A stretch of DNA of 64,000 bases from Achromobacter sp. AONIH1 (GCF_002902905.1 NZ_CP026124.1:5766001-5830000), one strand, 5' to 3'; counted from the first letter of the stretch, positions 52,853-61,962 are shown. A program made the numbers and translations. The notes: a model not told the origin generated them from the sequence alone.

Positions 52853-53189
52853 ATGTGCGGTCGCATCGTCCAGAAGTCCGGGCCGCTTGATTACGTCGAG
52901 CGCATCTTTCCCAACCCTCGCCGCGTCTTCGATGACCCGGCCGGCCCCCGCTACAACATCCCACCAGGCACGCGCCCAATGGCAATGCACCGGCTCGCGA
53001 GCGACTTCGAACTGGAGCGGCTGCCCTGGGGCTGGCGCCCGCACAACTCCAAGTACCTCATGTCAAACGCGAGGCTGGACAAGATCCTCGCCAACGCCTG
53101 GCCGTGGAAGCTGCTCACGGCCCGTGGCCGTATCCTGGTGCCGGCAGATGGCTGGTATGAATGGAAGCCCCTGGTGGATAGGCCGAAGC
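52853..53189 (+). pseudogene. SRAP (HMCES/YedK) protein, truncated by an IS element
   Basis: The ATG at 52853 opens MCGRIVQKSG with the catalytic Cys2 that, after Met removal, bonds abasic sites in single-stranded DNA. RYNIPPGTRPMAM, LPWGWRPHNSKYLMSNARLD and the active-site E in DGWYEWKPL follow. After about 112 codons the IS407-group element begins; full proteins have about 200-230. No continuation lies beyond the IS, so the 3' half is deleted. SRAP genes are frequent on phages and islands. Confidence 0.88.
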
Positions 53190-53249
53190 TGACCTGCTCC
53201 CTGTGGTTAGTACGAAATCGATGTAGAGTCCGTTCACAAAGGAACGGCA

Positions 53250-53510
53250 ATGAAGAAACGATTTACGGAAGAACAGATCATCGGGGTGCTGAAGGAGGCC
53301 GAGGCAGGGGCCAAGGTTGCCGAACTGTGCCGCAAGCACGGGATCTCGGAGGCCACTTACTACAACTGGAAGGCGAAGTTCGGCGGTATGACCGTTTCGG
53401 ACGCCCAGCGACTGAAGGAGCTGGAGCAAGAGAACAACAAGCTCAAGAAGCTGTTGGCTGAATCGATGCTGGACAAGGCTGCGCTTCAGGACCTTTTGAG
53501 CCGAAAGTAA
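53250..53510 (+). CDS. IS3-family transposase OrfA
   Basis: 86 residues. MKKRFTEEQIIGVLKEAEAG and CRKHGISEATYYNWKAKFGG form the helix-turn-helix that binds the IS ends; a leucine-zipper-like stretch (LKELEQENNKLKKLLAES) mediates pairing. OrfB lies in the -1 frame, so a fused OrfAB is made by programmed frameshifting near the TTTT at 53492-53496. Confidence 0.95.
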   Translation: MKKRFTEEQIIGVLKEAEAGAKVAELCRKHGISEATYYNWKAKFGGMTVSDAQRLKELEQENNKLKKLLAESMLDKAALQDLLSRK

Positions 53511-53545
53511 CAAGCCCGCAGGCCAAACGCGAAGCGGTCAGAACG

Positions 53546-54373
53546 TTGATGACCGAGCGCGGCATGGGTATCACCCGGGCCTGCGGGCTGGTAGGCATTT
53601 CCCGGTCGCTGTTCGCTTATGAAAGTAAGCGTACGGGCGACGTGGCATTGACCGAGCGCATGAAGGAGATGGCAGCGCTCAAGCGACGCTACGGCTATCG
53701 GCGCATCCATATTCTGCTTCGCCGTGAAGGCTGGCAGACGAATCACAAGCGGGTCTGGCGGCTTTACAGCCAAGCCGGCTTGAGCGTTCGTAAGCGTCGC
53801 CGCAAGCGCATCGCTCCCGCAGAACGGGTAGTTCGTCCCGTTGCGACGGCGCCGAATCAGAGCTGGTCGATGGACTTCGTGTCCGACGGTCTGGCCTATG
53901 GCCGCAGGTTCCGGTGCTTGAACATCGTCGATGACTACACGCGCGAGTGTCTTGCCATCGAGGTCGATACATCACTGCCGGGATTGCGGGTGGCGCAGGT
54001 GCTGCAACGGCTTGCGGAACTGCGTGGGTTGCCCAAATCCATCACCACCGTGGACAACGGCCCGGAGTTTGCTGGCAGAGCCTTGGATGCTTGGGCCTAT
54101 CAGGTCGGCGTGAAGCTGTCGTTCATCAGACCAGGCAAGCCCGTGGAGAATGCATACATCGAGAGCTTCAACGGAAAATTCCGCGATGAATGCCTGAATG
54201 AGCATTGGTTCATGTCGCTGCGCCAAGCCAAATCCTTGATCGAAGACTGGCGCGTCGAGTACAACACCGAACGCCCGCATAGCGCGCTGGGATACTTAAC
54301 GCCGGAGCAGTTTGCTCAGGCGCACCGGCAACAACGGTTTTTAACTCTGGACTCTATGTCGGTGCCGTACTAA
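53546..54373 (+). CDS. IS3-family transposase OrfB (rve integrase core)
   Basis: 275 residues listed from the first start; as OrfAB the frame reaches upstream into orfA. The DDE core is intact: WSMDFVSDGLAYG (first D), VDNGPEFAG (second D) and ENAYIESFNGKFRDECL (E). HTH_21-like ALKRRYGYRRIHILLRREGW precedes it. The element looks able to transpose. Confidence 0.95.
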   Translation: MMTERGMGITRACGLVGISRSLFAYESKRTGDVALTERMKEMAALKRRYGYRRIHILLRREGWQTNHKRVWRLYSQAGLSVRKRRRKRIAPAERVVRPVATAPNQSWSMDFVSDGLAYGRRFRCLNIVDDYTRECLAIEVDTSLPGLRVAQVLQRLAELRGLPKSITTVDNGPEFAGRALDAWAYQVGVKLSFIRPGKPVENAYIESFNGKFRDECLNEHWFMSLRQAKSLIEDWRVEYNTERPHSALGYLTPEQFAQAHRQQRFLTLDSMSVPY

Positions 54374-54389
54374 GTCTGGGGGCAGGTCA

Positions 54390-54867
54390 GGACATGGCCG
54401 CGCTGCCTGCCGATACCCGTCGGCAGATACGGCAAGAACGCGCCAAGCCCATCGCCGAGACCTTGCATCGTTGGCTGATTGCGCAGCGACAACGCGTGCC
54501 CGAGGGCTCGGGCACGGCACGCGCCATCGACTACAGCATCAAGCGTTGGGAGGCACTGACACGCTACCTTGACGACGGCGACGCACCGATCGACAACAAC
54601 TGGGTCGAGAACCAGATCCGGCCCTGGGCGATCGGACGGTCGAACTGGCTGTTCGCGGGATCGCTGCGCGGCGGGCAGCGGGCGGCCGCCATCATGAGCC
54701 TGATCCAGTCGGCGCGACTGAACGGGCACGATCCGTATGCCTATCTGAAGGACGTGCTCACGCGGCTGCCGACGCAGAAGAACCATCAGATCGCTGAGCT
54801 GCTGCCGCATCGGTGGCAGCCCCCAGCATAGGCTGCACCGTCAAGGGTGTGTTCGGCGGGCGCTTAC
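54390..54867 (+). mobile_element. IS66-family remnant (3' end)
   Basis: The 3' end of an IS66 element including the transposase tail and a terminal repeat whose inward reading is GTAAGCGCCCGCCGAACACA (54848-54867). The 5' two kilobases are missing at the junction with the IS407-group element. Confidence 0.82.
54394..54831 (+). pseudogene. IS66 transposase TnpC, C-terminal fragment
   Basis: 145 codons of about 510. AIDYSIKRWEALTRYLDDG, IDNNWVENQIRPWAIGRSNW (DDE catalytic Glu) and FAGSLRGGQRAAAIMSLIQS are the typical IS66 C-terminal blocks. It lacks the N-terminal domains and two of the acidic residues, so it is inactive. Confidence 0.92.
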
Positions 54868-54881
54868 ACAAGACAGGCAGT

Positions 54882-56339
54882 TCACTTGACGGGTTTGACC
54901 CCTCCCCGGCGTCCCAACCCAAAGGCGACGCGGTAAACATCGGGCATTTGAATACGTCGATCCTCTAATCGATTCATCATCCCAAGATTCTCGAGATCTA
55001 TCGTGACGCCGGACATGCCATCGTCCAAATGCTGCGGGGGCAATTTTGCAGCCTTTCCCTGCCTCCTAATACTGGCTTCAAGTTTGTCCAGAGTCTTCTC
55101 TTGCCGCCAAATAGTCTCTATCTCTTTGAAAAGACACGGCACCGTAAGCCTGCCGCTCAACGGCTGCATGATCAACTTCACCCAAGGATAGTCCTCAGTG
55201 ATTTCCGTAACTCGAATGCTTGACGCCTCTTGCACGCCGCGCTGAATACCTCTATAGCCAATAGGCAACTCATCCTCGTCCTCGGCTTCTTCAGCGGCGG
55301 TCCGAAGTGCCGCCAGGAAACTACGAGGGCTTACCTGATCTTTGCCGTCCTGCAAGTGGTTCACGAGCCATGTATACGGCTTCCCGCGCTTGGTACTCGA
55401 ACCCATAGCCTTTCCAGCTAAGCGCTCGAATAAAGCTTCTTGTAGGTCTTCATCTACACGCAGCGCACTTGGAAGGACCCACGGCCGCTGCGGATCTCGC
55501 GCCACCTTTGTACCCAGACATTTCACGACCAGACCTCGAAACTCTTTGCCACCGCGGCGAGCGTTGCCGAGGCACTGATATAGCAGTGCGTACAAGTCTG
55601 CGCGCTGCCAACGGAGAGATGTTTTTGAAGCGTTCAATTTCGAGAAATCTGGAAAGCTTACTATCTCGTCATCTTCCAACATATCAGGCCGCACATAGAC
55701 CTTACATCTAATATTACGCGTGCTGCGCATATCCAGCGCCACTTGGAGCAAACCTTTAGCAAGAGGCCTGATGTGTGCCCAACTGTCGGCCAATCGGTCC
55801 AGCGCATCGAACAGGACGAGCAGCTTAGAAGATGCCTTATCCAAACGCCGATCTACCGCATCCAACTCGAGCGCATATTTTTCTGTGTTGGTTTGGACCC
55901 ACCTCACTCGGTCCCCCCACGTTTTAAGTGCAGAAAACTCCTTGGAAAAACCGGCATGCTTTGCAACAACAGCGCGCCAAATTGAGCGAGGGCGGAATTG
56001 TCCTACCAAGTCAATTAATTGCTCCGCGTCGGGATACTCCAATGTCCGTGAACCCGTACCAAAGCCGTGGGAAACTACGACCTTTGTGGGTAATCTCGCA
56101 TCAGGGAACCCCTCTTGAATAAAGGCTCTATGCGGTTGCGATGCAAGACTTGACCACCAGAATGATTTCCCTGCTCCGCGCATACCTTCAACGAGTGTCG
56201 CGTCTATATCAAGAGCGCGAGCGTGTGTAGGCGGGACATAAGTGAATCCTGCAGGTTGCTGGCCCGTAGGTTGTGCTTGGTCCAAACTCGTGGCAGCTTC
56301 AATAAAAGCCTGACGGATAGCGTCACTTTCATTACTCAT
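54882..56339 (-). CDS. P-loop ATPase of an uncharacterised three-gene operon
   Basis: 485 residues. Walker A GMRGAGKS (52-59) and Walker B LLVLFDALD (173-181) show an AAA/STAND-like NTPase; RCKVYVRPDMLEDDEIV could hold a sensor arginine. The last 250 residues have no recognised domain. It overlaps the upstream ATPase gene by 4 bases. GC and codon use are well below the backbone. The order HEPN-like, KGGVGR ATPase, P-loop ATPase suggests a defence or conflict role; no such system is known to me by name with this exact build. Confidence 0.75.
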   Translation of the reverse strand: MSNESDAIRQAFIEAATSLDQAQPTGQQPAGFTYVPPTHARALDIDATLVEGMRGAGKSFWWSSLASQPHRAFIQEGFPDARLPTKVVVSHGFGTGSRTLEYPDAEQLIDLVGQFRPRSIWRAVVAKHAGFSKEFSALKTWGDRVRWVQTNTEKYALELDAVDRRLDKASSKLLVLFDALDRLADSWAHIRPLAKGLLQVALDMRSTRNIRCKVYVRPDMLEDDEIVSFPDFSKLNASKTSLRWQRADLYALLYQCLGNARRGGKEFRGLVVKCLGTKVARDPQRPWVLPSALRVDEDLQEALFERLAGKAMGSSTKRGKPYTWLVNHLQDGKDQVSPRSFLAALRTAAEEAEDEDELPIGYRGIQRGVQEASSIRVTEITEDYPWVKLIMQPLSGRLTVPCLFKEIETIWRQEKTLDKLEASIRRQGKAAKLPPQHLDDGMSGVTIDLENLGMMNRLEDRRIQMPDVYRVAFGLGRRGGVKPVK

Positions 56340-57697
56340 TCCGAGCTCTCTTCCACACGCTCTTGAACAAATTTGATCAACGCACCAAATGTAGCCTCGA
56401 TGCGTGCGGGCTTCACTCCACCATTTTCTTGCCTCAGCATTGGATCAAACTCCTGAAATTGCTCGTCCCAATCAATCAGAATAGGCGCATGAGGAGCAGA
56501 TTCATCGGATTCCCCAGGATGATAGAACGCCTCGGAAGCCACAGCCTGAAGCCCGTCTGGATCGCTAGGAATTTCGTCGTATAGAGTCTCAGCGAATAAT
56601 TCGTAGGCTCGTCGTTTAAATCTCTCCACCCTAGCTTCCCTTTGCGATTGAGGCGTTAGAGCACGCACGATAGCAAGTCGATCGCGCACTCGCTTTGCAA
56701 TGTCGGGCCGACGCTGCCAGTGCGAAAACAGTTGCTTATAACCGGACCAAGACTGAGCGCCATCCGAAGCGAAAAGCAGAGCGGTGTCGGCGATACCTGT
56801 TATGGCGACCGCCGCCAGATCGTGGAGTCCTGCACGACTATCAATCAATACAACGTCCGGTTTCTCCTGGACCTCAAGTTCCATCAGCAGTTGCGTTAGA
56901 CGTTGCCCCATCTTTTTGGGGCCATCTGCGCTCGGAACATCAGCGTAGGCACGAGCCAACTTGGACAAATAGTCTGTCTCACCATGCCCGATAGCGGCTG
57001 CGACTCGAATCTCTTTATACGTGGACTCGCTTAGCGGGCTCGTTGCCACCATTCGAGTGAGCACGTCGTCGCCGCCTTGACCTACGGCATCTTCAATAAG
57101 CCAATCGACCACACCGAACTCCGCCAGCCTGTCCGGCGGCAACACCAAGCTCGACAAGCCGGGAGACTCGAGATCAAGGTCAACAAGCAGAACCTTTTTC
57201 CCCTCTTTCGCTAGGCTCCAAGCCGTCATACAAAGAGCAGTGGACCTCCCAACCCCGCCTTTAAGCCCAAAAAAGACTATGCGATGAGGGCGGCGATCAC
57301 TCTCCGGTTGAGAGTTCGGTCTCAGCCAGTCCTGACCTGTGACTTGCCTATCTAGTAGCAGGATCGATGCATCTTCCCTCGGATTGCCATCCTCATCTTC
57401 GCCGAGCCGAACCAAAGTTAGGTGCCAATCAGGGTCACCAAATACCTTCTCGGGAAAGGAGAAACTATCATGCGTCAGGACTTCGCGGCTCGTAGCATAA
57501 TTTCCAAGGCCTAGTTGTGCATTCGACAAAGCTTCCAATGCTGCTCTCGGGTACGCGTCAGCTCGACAGTCCAACGCAAATCGTAGACGCCCGAACACGT
57601 CCCGCATTAAGCGAGGCTTGGGTGCTGACGGCAAATCCAACCCTTCTAGTGCAATTACCGCCTTGCGCAAAGCGTCATTAAATCGAATAACCGTCAT
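56336..57697 (-). CDS. KGGVGR-type ParA/MinD-like ATPase
   Basis: 453 residues. An N-terminal region of about 135 residues with no known domain leads into a SIMIBI ATPase: FFGLKGGVGRST (142-153), LLVDLDLESPG (170-180) and DVVLIDSRAGLHDLAA. The ParA signature lysine is kept, but the usual Walker A lysine (KGGVGK) is arginine. Such KGGVGR variants occur in conflict-type operons, not in plasmid partition, and no ParB partner adjoins. Overlaps its neighbours by 4 bases on each side. Confidence 0.82.
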   Translation of the reverse strand: MTVIRFNDALRKAVIALEGLDLPSAPKPRLMRDVFGRLRFALDCRADAYPRAALEALSNAQLGLGNYATSREVLTHDSFSFPEKVFGDPDWHLTLVRLGEDEDGNPREDASILLLDRQVTGQDWLRPNSQPESDRRPHRIVFFGLKGGVGRSTALCMTAWSLAKEGKKVLLVDLDLESPGLSSLVLPPDRLAEFGVVDWLIEDAVGQGGDDVLTRMVATSPLSESTYKEIRVAAAIGHGETDYLSKLARAYADVPSADGPKKMGQRLTQLLMELEVQEKPDVVLIDSRAGLHDLAAVAITGIADTALLFASDGAQSWSGYKQLFSHWQRRPDIAKRVRDRLAIVRALTPQSQREARVERFKRRAYELFAETLYDEIPSDPDGLQAVASEAFYHPGESDESAPHAPILIDWDEQFQEFDPMLRQENGGVKPARIEATFGALIKFVQERVEESSE

Positions 57698-58185
57698 ATC
57701 AAAACCCCATCCCCTTTGGCTACATCCACCATTAAGAGAATCTCCTCAGCAGCGATCTTCCAAGCCTCTACTGAGGGCAAAGGCAACGCCTCTTCTCGCC
57801 AATATCGATGGTCAATTTTCCAATCCATTAGTTTTTCCAAATGCGCCAAACTGGTCAAATACTGATTCCCTTTGGACGGCTCCGGAATAAGATGACCTTC
57901 AGCCACAATACGATCTGCTAATGCCGGAACATGCTGTCGAAACCGGTGCCCGTATGGTATTTCACCATTTTGGTCGGCGGACACTCCGCAGGCGATCAAT
58001 AAAGCCTTCAATCCACACTCAGCAACAAAACCATATAGCTGACCGGCATTTGCAGCGCGACTATTGGAAAGAAGTGAATTAGCGTCTTCTAGATGCCTGC
58101 GCGCCGCATCAGCATAATGGACATGAGGAGTTTGAGATTCAGGGAGAGATTCCGACATTTCCGTCACAGAAAATTCGCCATTCAT
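57694..58185 (-). CDS. HEPN-like domain protein
   Basis: 163 residues, first gene of the operon; an internal ATG at 58158 is an alternative start. HYADAARRHLEDANSLL and AANAGQLYGFVAECGLKALL are typical of HEPN helices, and YGHRFRQHVPAL follows. The RNase motif R-X4-6-H is not exact: the nearest is R81-FRQ-H85 with three residues between. It may be a diverged HEPN nuclease or a non-catalytic partner. HEPN assignment is by pattern only. Confidence 0.65.
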   Translation of the reverse strand: MNGEFSVTEMSESLPESQTPHVHYADAARRHLEDANSLLSNSRAANAGQLYGFVAECGLKALLIACGVSADQNGEIPYGHRFRQHVPALADRIVAEGHLIPEPSKGNQYLTSLAHLEKLMDWKIDHRYWREEALPLPSVEAWKIAAEEILLMVDVAKGDGVLI

Positions 58186-58882
58186 GACATTATTTCAAAA
58201 ACGCGGCACCGACTGCGGCTAGGAGCCGTTCCGATCGTTTCAACCGATCCCTCTGATAAAAACACTTCGCCCACCGAATTCAACGGGCACCACCGCATGA
58301 CACAGCCCCACCGCTGCCGAGAACTCGCAGCAAGCCGCTTGAGGCTGCGCACCTTGCTGGCTAGACCTTAGCATCCGATCATGGGCGGCATCCTATCACC
58401 CCCCAGCTTAGCAAGCGATGAGGTAGCGGAAAAATGGAGCGGCACGAGTACCAACAGGGGACTGGCGCCAGCCTTATGCTTCCCACAGGACGAATCACTC
58501 AATAGACGCAGAAGCTACGAGAGTCGCAGTTGTTCGCGACTATAGACACGGAACGTCATCTTCTTGGCGCCCACGCGAAAGCTTAGCTCATGCATGAAGT
58601 TCAGCTCCCGCTCGCTGAGAGTTGCTATATTAGTCCTCTACACAATCCGACATGATCAATATCCTAATACGCGTTCTGGAAGCGCTTATCGACATTGCCA
58701 ACTTTGGCCGCGGCGTTAGCAAGTAGCACCGCAAGCCCTCCCCGCACGCCGGGGCGGCCACGGAGCGGGCCGGCGCCCCTTCGTCACCGGCGCAAAAAGT
58801 GACTTTCATCCTGGAAGTGAACTGATCGGGCCTTCCGGCCTGCTCTCCGAAGCCTCACCACCGCGCATCCGCGCAAATCCCC
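58186..58882. other. Stretch of 697 bases without a supported gene
   Basis: It spans the change from low-GC cargo to GC-rich phage-like DNA and holds the promoter region of the HEPN operon. On the minus strand 58515-58637 an open stretch reads LSERELNFMHELSFRVG and on to REQLRLS, with a coding look but no start, perhaps a gene remnant. At 58799 GTGACTTTCAT resembles the left end of the island. Nothing else is identifiable. Confidence 0.55.
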
Positions 58883-59008
58883 ATGACCTACATCGAAACC
58901 CTCGCCTGGGGCCTGGGCCTGTTCGCGTTCGCGCGGCTGGTGCTGGCCCCACTCGGCGACTACTTCTCACGCCGCTACGTCGCGGCCGACCCCTGGAGTC
59001 CGCAATGA
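58883..59008 (+). CDS. Small membrane protein (phage-like region)
   Basis: 41 residues, too short for most gene finders: MTYIETLAWGLGLFAFARLV then [21 protein letters not shown]. One membrane helix. It overlaps the next start by 4 bases (ATGA), which supports it as real. Function unknown. Confidence 0.6.
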   Translation: MTYIETLAWGLGLFAFARLVLAPLGDYFSRRYVAADPWSPQ

Positions 59009-59172
59009 CACGCAAATTCCTGCGCCTTCACCGCGAACTGCTCACGAATGCCGCTTTCTGCCTGATCGCCATCGCCTTGCTGGTCTCGGGCTACGGCGAA
59101 CGCCAGCAGCGCGACGAATCCACCCAAACTGCCCAGGACAACGGCAAGACCGCCTACGCCGCCAAGGGCTAA
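59005..59172 (+). CDS. Small membrane protein (phage-like region)
   Basis: 55 residues with a basic N-terminus and one membrane helix ([17 protein letters not shown]), then a Gln/Asp-rich tail. Coupled to the gene before it by ATGA and 13 bases before rdgC. Function unknown. Confidence 0.6.
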   Translation: MTRKFLRLHRELLTNAAFCLIAIALLVSGYGERQQRDESTQTAQDNGKTAYAAKG

Positions 59173-59185
59173 CTCGGAGTTCCCC

Positions 59186-60085
59186 ATGTGGTTTAGAAAC
59201 CTCAAGATTTACCGCCTGTCTACCGTCTGGTCGCTATTTGGCGATGACCTGGAAGCCGCCTTGGAGCGTCACGCCTTTAAGCCGGGCAGCAACCTGGAAA
59301 TGCAATCCCTGGGCTGGTTCCCGCCCCGCGAAAACGGCGGCCTCGCCCATGTCGTCAGCGGTCAGATCCTGCTGACCCTGCGCGCCGAAAGCAAGCTGCT
59401 GCCCACCAGCGTTATCAACCAGGTCGCCAAGGCCCGCGCCCAGGAAATCGAAGACCAGCAGGGCTACAAGCCGGGCCGCCAACAGATGAAGGAAATCAAG
59501 GAGCGCGTCACTGACGAACTTCTGCCGCGCGCCTTCAGCGTCTACCGCGACACCCGCGTATGGATTGACCCGCTCAACCGCTGGCTGGTGATCGACACCG
59601 CGGCGTCGTCCAAGGCTGACGAAGTGATCGGGCTGCTGGCCAAGTGCGTGGACCCGTTCCCGCTCGAAAACCTATACGTCACGCAGTCCCCCGCCTCGGC
59701 CATGACCACCTGGCTGGCCGAGGACGAGGCTCCGAGCAACTTCAGCATCGACCAGGACACCGAACTGCGCTCATCCGGCGAGAGCCGCGCTGCCGTCCGC
59801 TACCTGCGCCACTCCATCGACGCCGACGACGCCCGCCGACACATCCAGTCCGGCAAGCAATGCACCCGGCTTGCCCTAACCTGGGCCGACCGCGTGTCGT
59901 TCGTTCTGACAGAAGGCCTCGATATCAAGCACGTCGCACCGCTGGACGTGCTGAAGGAAGGCAACGACACAGTCGCCGCCAATGACGACGAGAAGTTCGA
60001 CTCCGACATGATGCTCATGACCGGCGAGATCTCTAAGATGCTCGCTGACCTGGTAGGCGCACTCGGCGGAGAAAAACAGATTTAA
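59186..60085 (+). CDS. rdgC: Recombination-associated protein RdgC
   Basis: 299 residues. The start [15 protein letters not shown] and [14 protein letters not shown], then [18 protein letters not shown], are the RdgC signature. RdgC forms a ring around DNA and limits RecA loading; phage and island copies may tune recombination during replication. Start after GGAGTTCCCC. Confidence 0.94.
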   Translation: MWFRNLKIYRLSTVWSLFGDDLEAALERHAFKPGSNLEMQSLGWFPPRENGGLAHVVSGQILLTLRAESKLLPTSVINQVAKARAQEIEDQQGYKPGRQQMKEIKERVTDELLPRAFSVYRDTRVWIDPLNRWLVIDTAASSKADEVIGLLAKCVDPFPLENLYVTQSPASAMTTWLAEDEAPSNFSIDQDTELRSSGESRAAVRYLRHSIDADDARRHIQSGKQCTRLALTWADRVSFVLTEGLDIKHVAPLDVLKEGNDTVAANDDEKFDSDMMLMTGEISKMLADLVGALGGEKQI

Positions 60086-60405
60086 AGAAGCTCGTCCATT
60101 CCAATTGCATGGGCGATCTTCTTTTGCCCGTGTGCACGGAGTTGCGAGGCCTCTTCGGCATCAGCGCCCAACGCCAAGATGAAGTCATCAGCGTCCATAC
60201 CTTGAGCACGGGCCTGAAGACGAGCAATGCGCCAAATCTCTAAATACTGCAACTCCTCCACGCTACTGCCCACGGCCTCGGCAGCTGCTTGAGACACCGA
60301 TGCGATTGCGGCCCTGCATTGCAAATTCTCCGCCGCGAACCGCGCCAGCCCACGGCTGATTGCCGCCTTGTACCTTTCGTTCATCTCTTCCATTCTGGGC
60401 TCCAT
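60082..60405 (-). CDS. Hypothetical protein, antisense within the phage-like region
   Basis: 107 residues, helical and soluble ([40 protein letters not shown]). It is convergent with rdgC, overlapping by 4 bases, and divergent from the ParB-domain gene. A small regulator is possible from its place; no domain recognised. Confidence 0.6.
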   Translation of the reverse strand: MEPRMEEMNERYKAAISRGLARFAAENLQCRAAIASVSQAAAEAVGSSVEELQYLEIWRIARLQARAQGMDADDFILALGADAEEASQLRAHGQKKIAHAIGMDELL

Positions 60406-60446
60406 AGATTTGGCCCATATGGTAGACCAATCTTAGGCTAGAAATA

Positions 60447-61397
60447 ATGACCAACCCCCCGGCATCGTTCAAGTCGATGATTAAGGACGGCACGATCAAA
60501 CGCGCCGATGCAATGAAAGCCCGCTACCGCGATATCCGCGTGAAACCCGGTTTCAACCTCCGGGATCTGGATGAGGAATATGAGGCGGGCGTAGAAGAAT
60601 TGACCGTCCACATCATGGGCGGCGGGCAGATCCCTCCGCTGGAGGTTGCTCCGCTCGCAGATGGCTCCGGCGTGGAATTGGTCGACGGCCACCGACGTTA
60701 TGACGCCATCGGCCGCGCCATTAGCCGCGGCTTCCCCATCGAATGGGTGGCGATCATCGCCTTCCAAGGAAACGAAATCGACCGGCAGGCGCGGATCTTC
60801 ACCAGCAACAAGAATGCCCCGCTGCGCCCTCTGGAGGCCGCTCGCGGCTTCAAGCGCTTCCGCGGCGCTGGCCTGGACAGCGCCGAAATCGCCGCCATCG
60901 TCCATTGCAGCCGTACCCACGTTGAAAACTATCTCGTCCTGGCCGACGCCGAGCGCGATGTGCAAGAACTGGTCCGCGCCTGCACGGTATCCGCCGAGGT
61001 AGCAATCGAAGCGGTACGCAAGCTGGGCGCCAAGGCAGGCGAGTTCCTGGCCGGTAAGGTCGACCAGGCCAAGGCCGCCGGCAAGTCCAAGGTCACCCCC
61101 AGCGCCATCCACGGCCGCGCCCTGCCCCGCAAGGTCGTCTCCCCGCTCATCAGCGGCGTGGACGCCTTCATCCAACGCCTGGACGCCAACCAGCGCGCAA
61201 CCCTCCTGGATATCAAGGAAGGCCGCGTTGCTGACGAAACCATCACCATCCCCGCCGCCGCCCTGGTCGATCTGTTCCAGGCACATAGCGCCGTCGAAAC
61301 CATCCGAGCCAAGCAGGCCGAAAAGCAACGCCGCGCCGCCGAGGCCGCTGCAGCTGCCGGCCAGGCCTCGATCCCCGAAGAGGAAATCATCGAATGA
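60447..61397 (+). CDS. ParB N-terminal-domain protein
   Basis: 316 residues. The ParB/Srx nuclease-like domain shows VELVDGHRRYDAIGRAI, with IRVKPGFNLRD before it, and a KorB-like helix-turn-helix (LDSAEIAAIVHCSRTHVENY) follows. The C-terminus is Ala/Glu-rich. No ParA partner is beside it, so it is more likely a phage replication or regulatory protein than a partition factor. It overlaps the next gene by 4 bases. Confidence 0.85.
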   Translation: MTNPPASFKSMIKDGTIKRADAMKARYRDIRVKPGFNLRDLDEEYEAGVEELTVHIMGGGQIPPLEVAPLADGSGVELVDGHRRYDAIGRAISRGFPIEWVAIIAFQGNEIDRQARIFTSNKNAPLRPLEAARGFKRFRGAGLDSAEIAAIVHCSRTHVENYLVLADAERDVQELVRACTVSAEVAIEAVRKLGAKAGEFLAGKVDQAKAAGKSKVTPSAIHGRALPRKVVSPLISGVDAFIQRLDANQRATLLDIKEGRVADETITIPAAALVDLFQAHSAVETIRAKQAEKQRRAAEAAAAAGQASIPEEEIIE

Positions 61398-61600
61398 TCA
61401 AGCTCACCGACTCCAGAGGCGTGGCCATCTACCTCGCCGCCGACGCCATAGCCAGCATTCAGCAGGCCGGCCCCAGCAGCGCATGGCACGGCATCCGCGC
61501 TTACGTCCGCACCTTCGACGGCAGGACCTACGAAGTGCAGCAGGACGCCAGCGAAATCAACGCTGCGGTGGAAGCGGCCCTGCAAAGGAGCGAATCATGA
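61394..61600 (+). CDS. Hypothetical small phage-like protein
   Basis: 68 residues, a compact beta-rich sequence (MIKLTDSRGVAIYLAADAIA, TFDGRTYEVQQDASEINAAV) recalling FlbD-like short proteins. Linked to both neighbours by 4-base overlaps. Function unknown. Confidence 0.7.
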   Translation: MIKLTDSRGVAIYLAADAIASIQQAGPSSAWHGIRAYVRTFDGRTYEVQQDASEINAAVEAALQRSES

Positions 61601-61962
61601 ACACCCCCGCCCCCGAGACCCCCACCGCCCCCGATGAAGCGCTCAGCAGCCTCATGGGCGCAGCCCTGAATGTGCCCCACCCTGACGCCCCTGCAACCCA
61701 AGTATCCGCGGTGGAGCAAGGAAAGGCGCTGCCGCCACTCGATGAAAACCTGAGGCTCATCCTTGGGCGACCGAACTTCGCTTGCGGCCAACTGGCGCAG
61801 ATGCTCCGCCTCGGCGGGCAGGAGATTGAGCACCGAGCCGAACACGAGCAAGCCGCCGTTATCTATTTTTTGCTGAACATCTATCTCGAGCACGGCAGCG
61901 GATGGGCAGAAAAGGCATCTGACGCGTTCGCCGCCATTGCCGCCCAGGCAGGGAGAAAGTAA
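61597..61962 (+). CDS. Hypothetical phage-like protein
   Basis: 121 residues from the ATG at 61597 with AAAGGAG before it. A Pro/Ala-rich head leads to LGRPNFACGQLAQMLRLGGQ and a helical end (YFLLNIYLEHGSGWAEKASD). Found in this form in phage early regions of related bacteria by my recollection; function unknown. Confidence 0.7.
   Translation: MNTPAPETPTAPDEALSSLMGAALNVPHPDAPATQVSAVEQGKALPPLDENLRLILGRPNFACGQLAQMLRLGGQEIEHRAEHEQAAVIYFLLNIYLEHGSGWAEKASDAFAAIAAQAGRK

Larger units (their letters stand above)
53190..54389 (+). mobile_element. IS3-family element, IS407 group, complete
   Basis: 1200 bp. The left end TGACCTGCTCCC and the right end, read inward as TGACCTGCCCCC, continue as imperfect inverted repeats (both include TTAGTACG and TAGAGTCC within 42 bases). 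It encodes orfA and orfB. The flanking 4 bases differ (AAGC left, GGAC right), so the expected 4-bp target duplication is absent: a deletion or recombination between IS copies joined different sequences. Confidence 0.93.

Noticed and set aside
57600..58185. Plasmid partition locus with the ParB-like gene at 60447
   Set aside because: The ParA-like ATPase is on the other strand, has a KGGVGR loop and is coupled to HEPN and ATPase genes, while the ParB-domain gene stands among phage-like genes.
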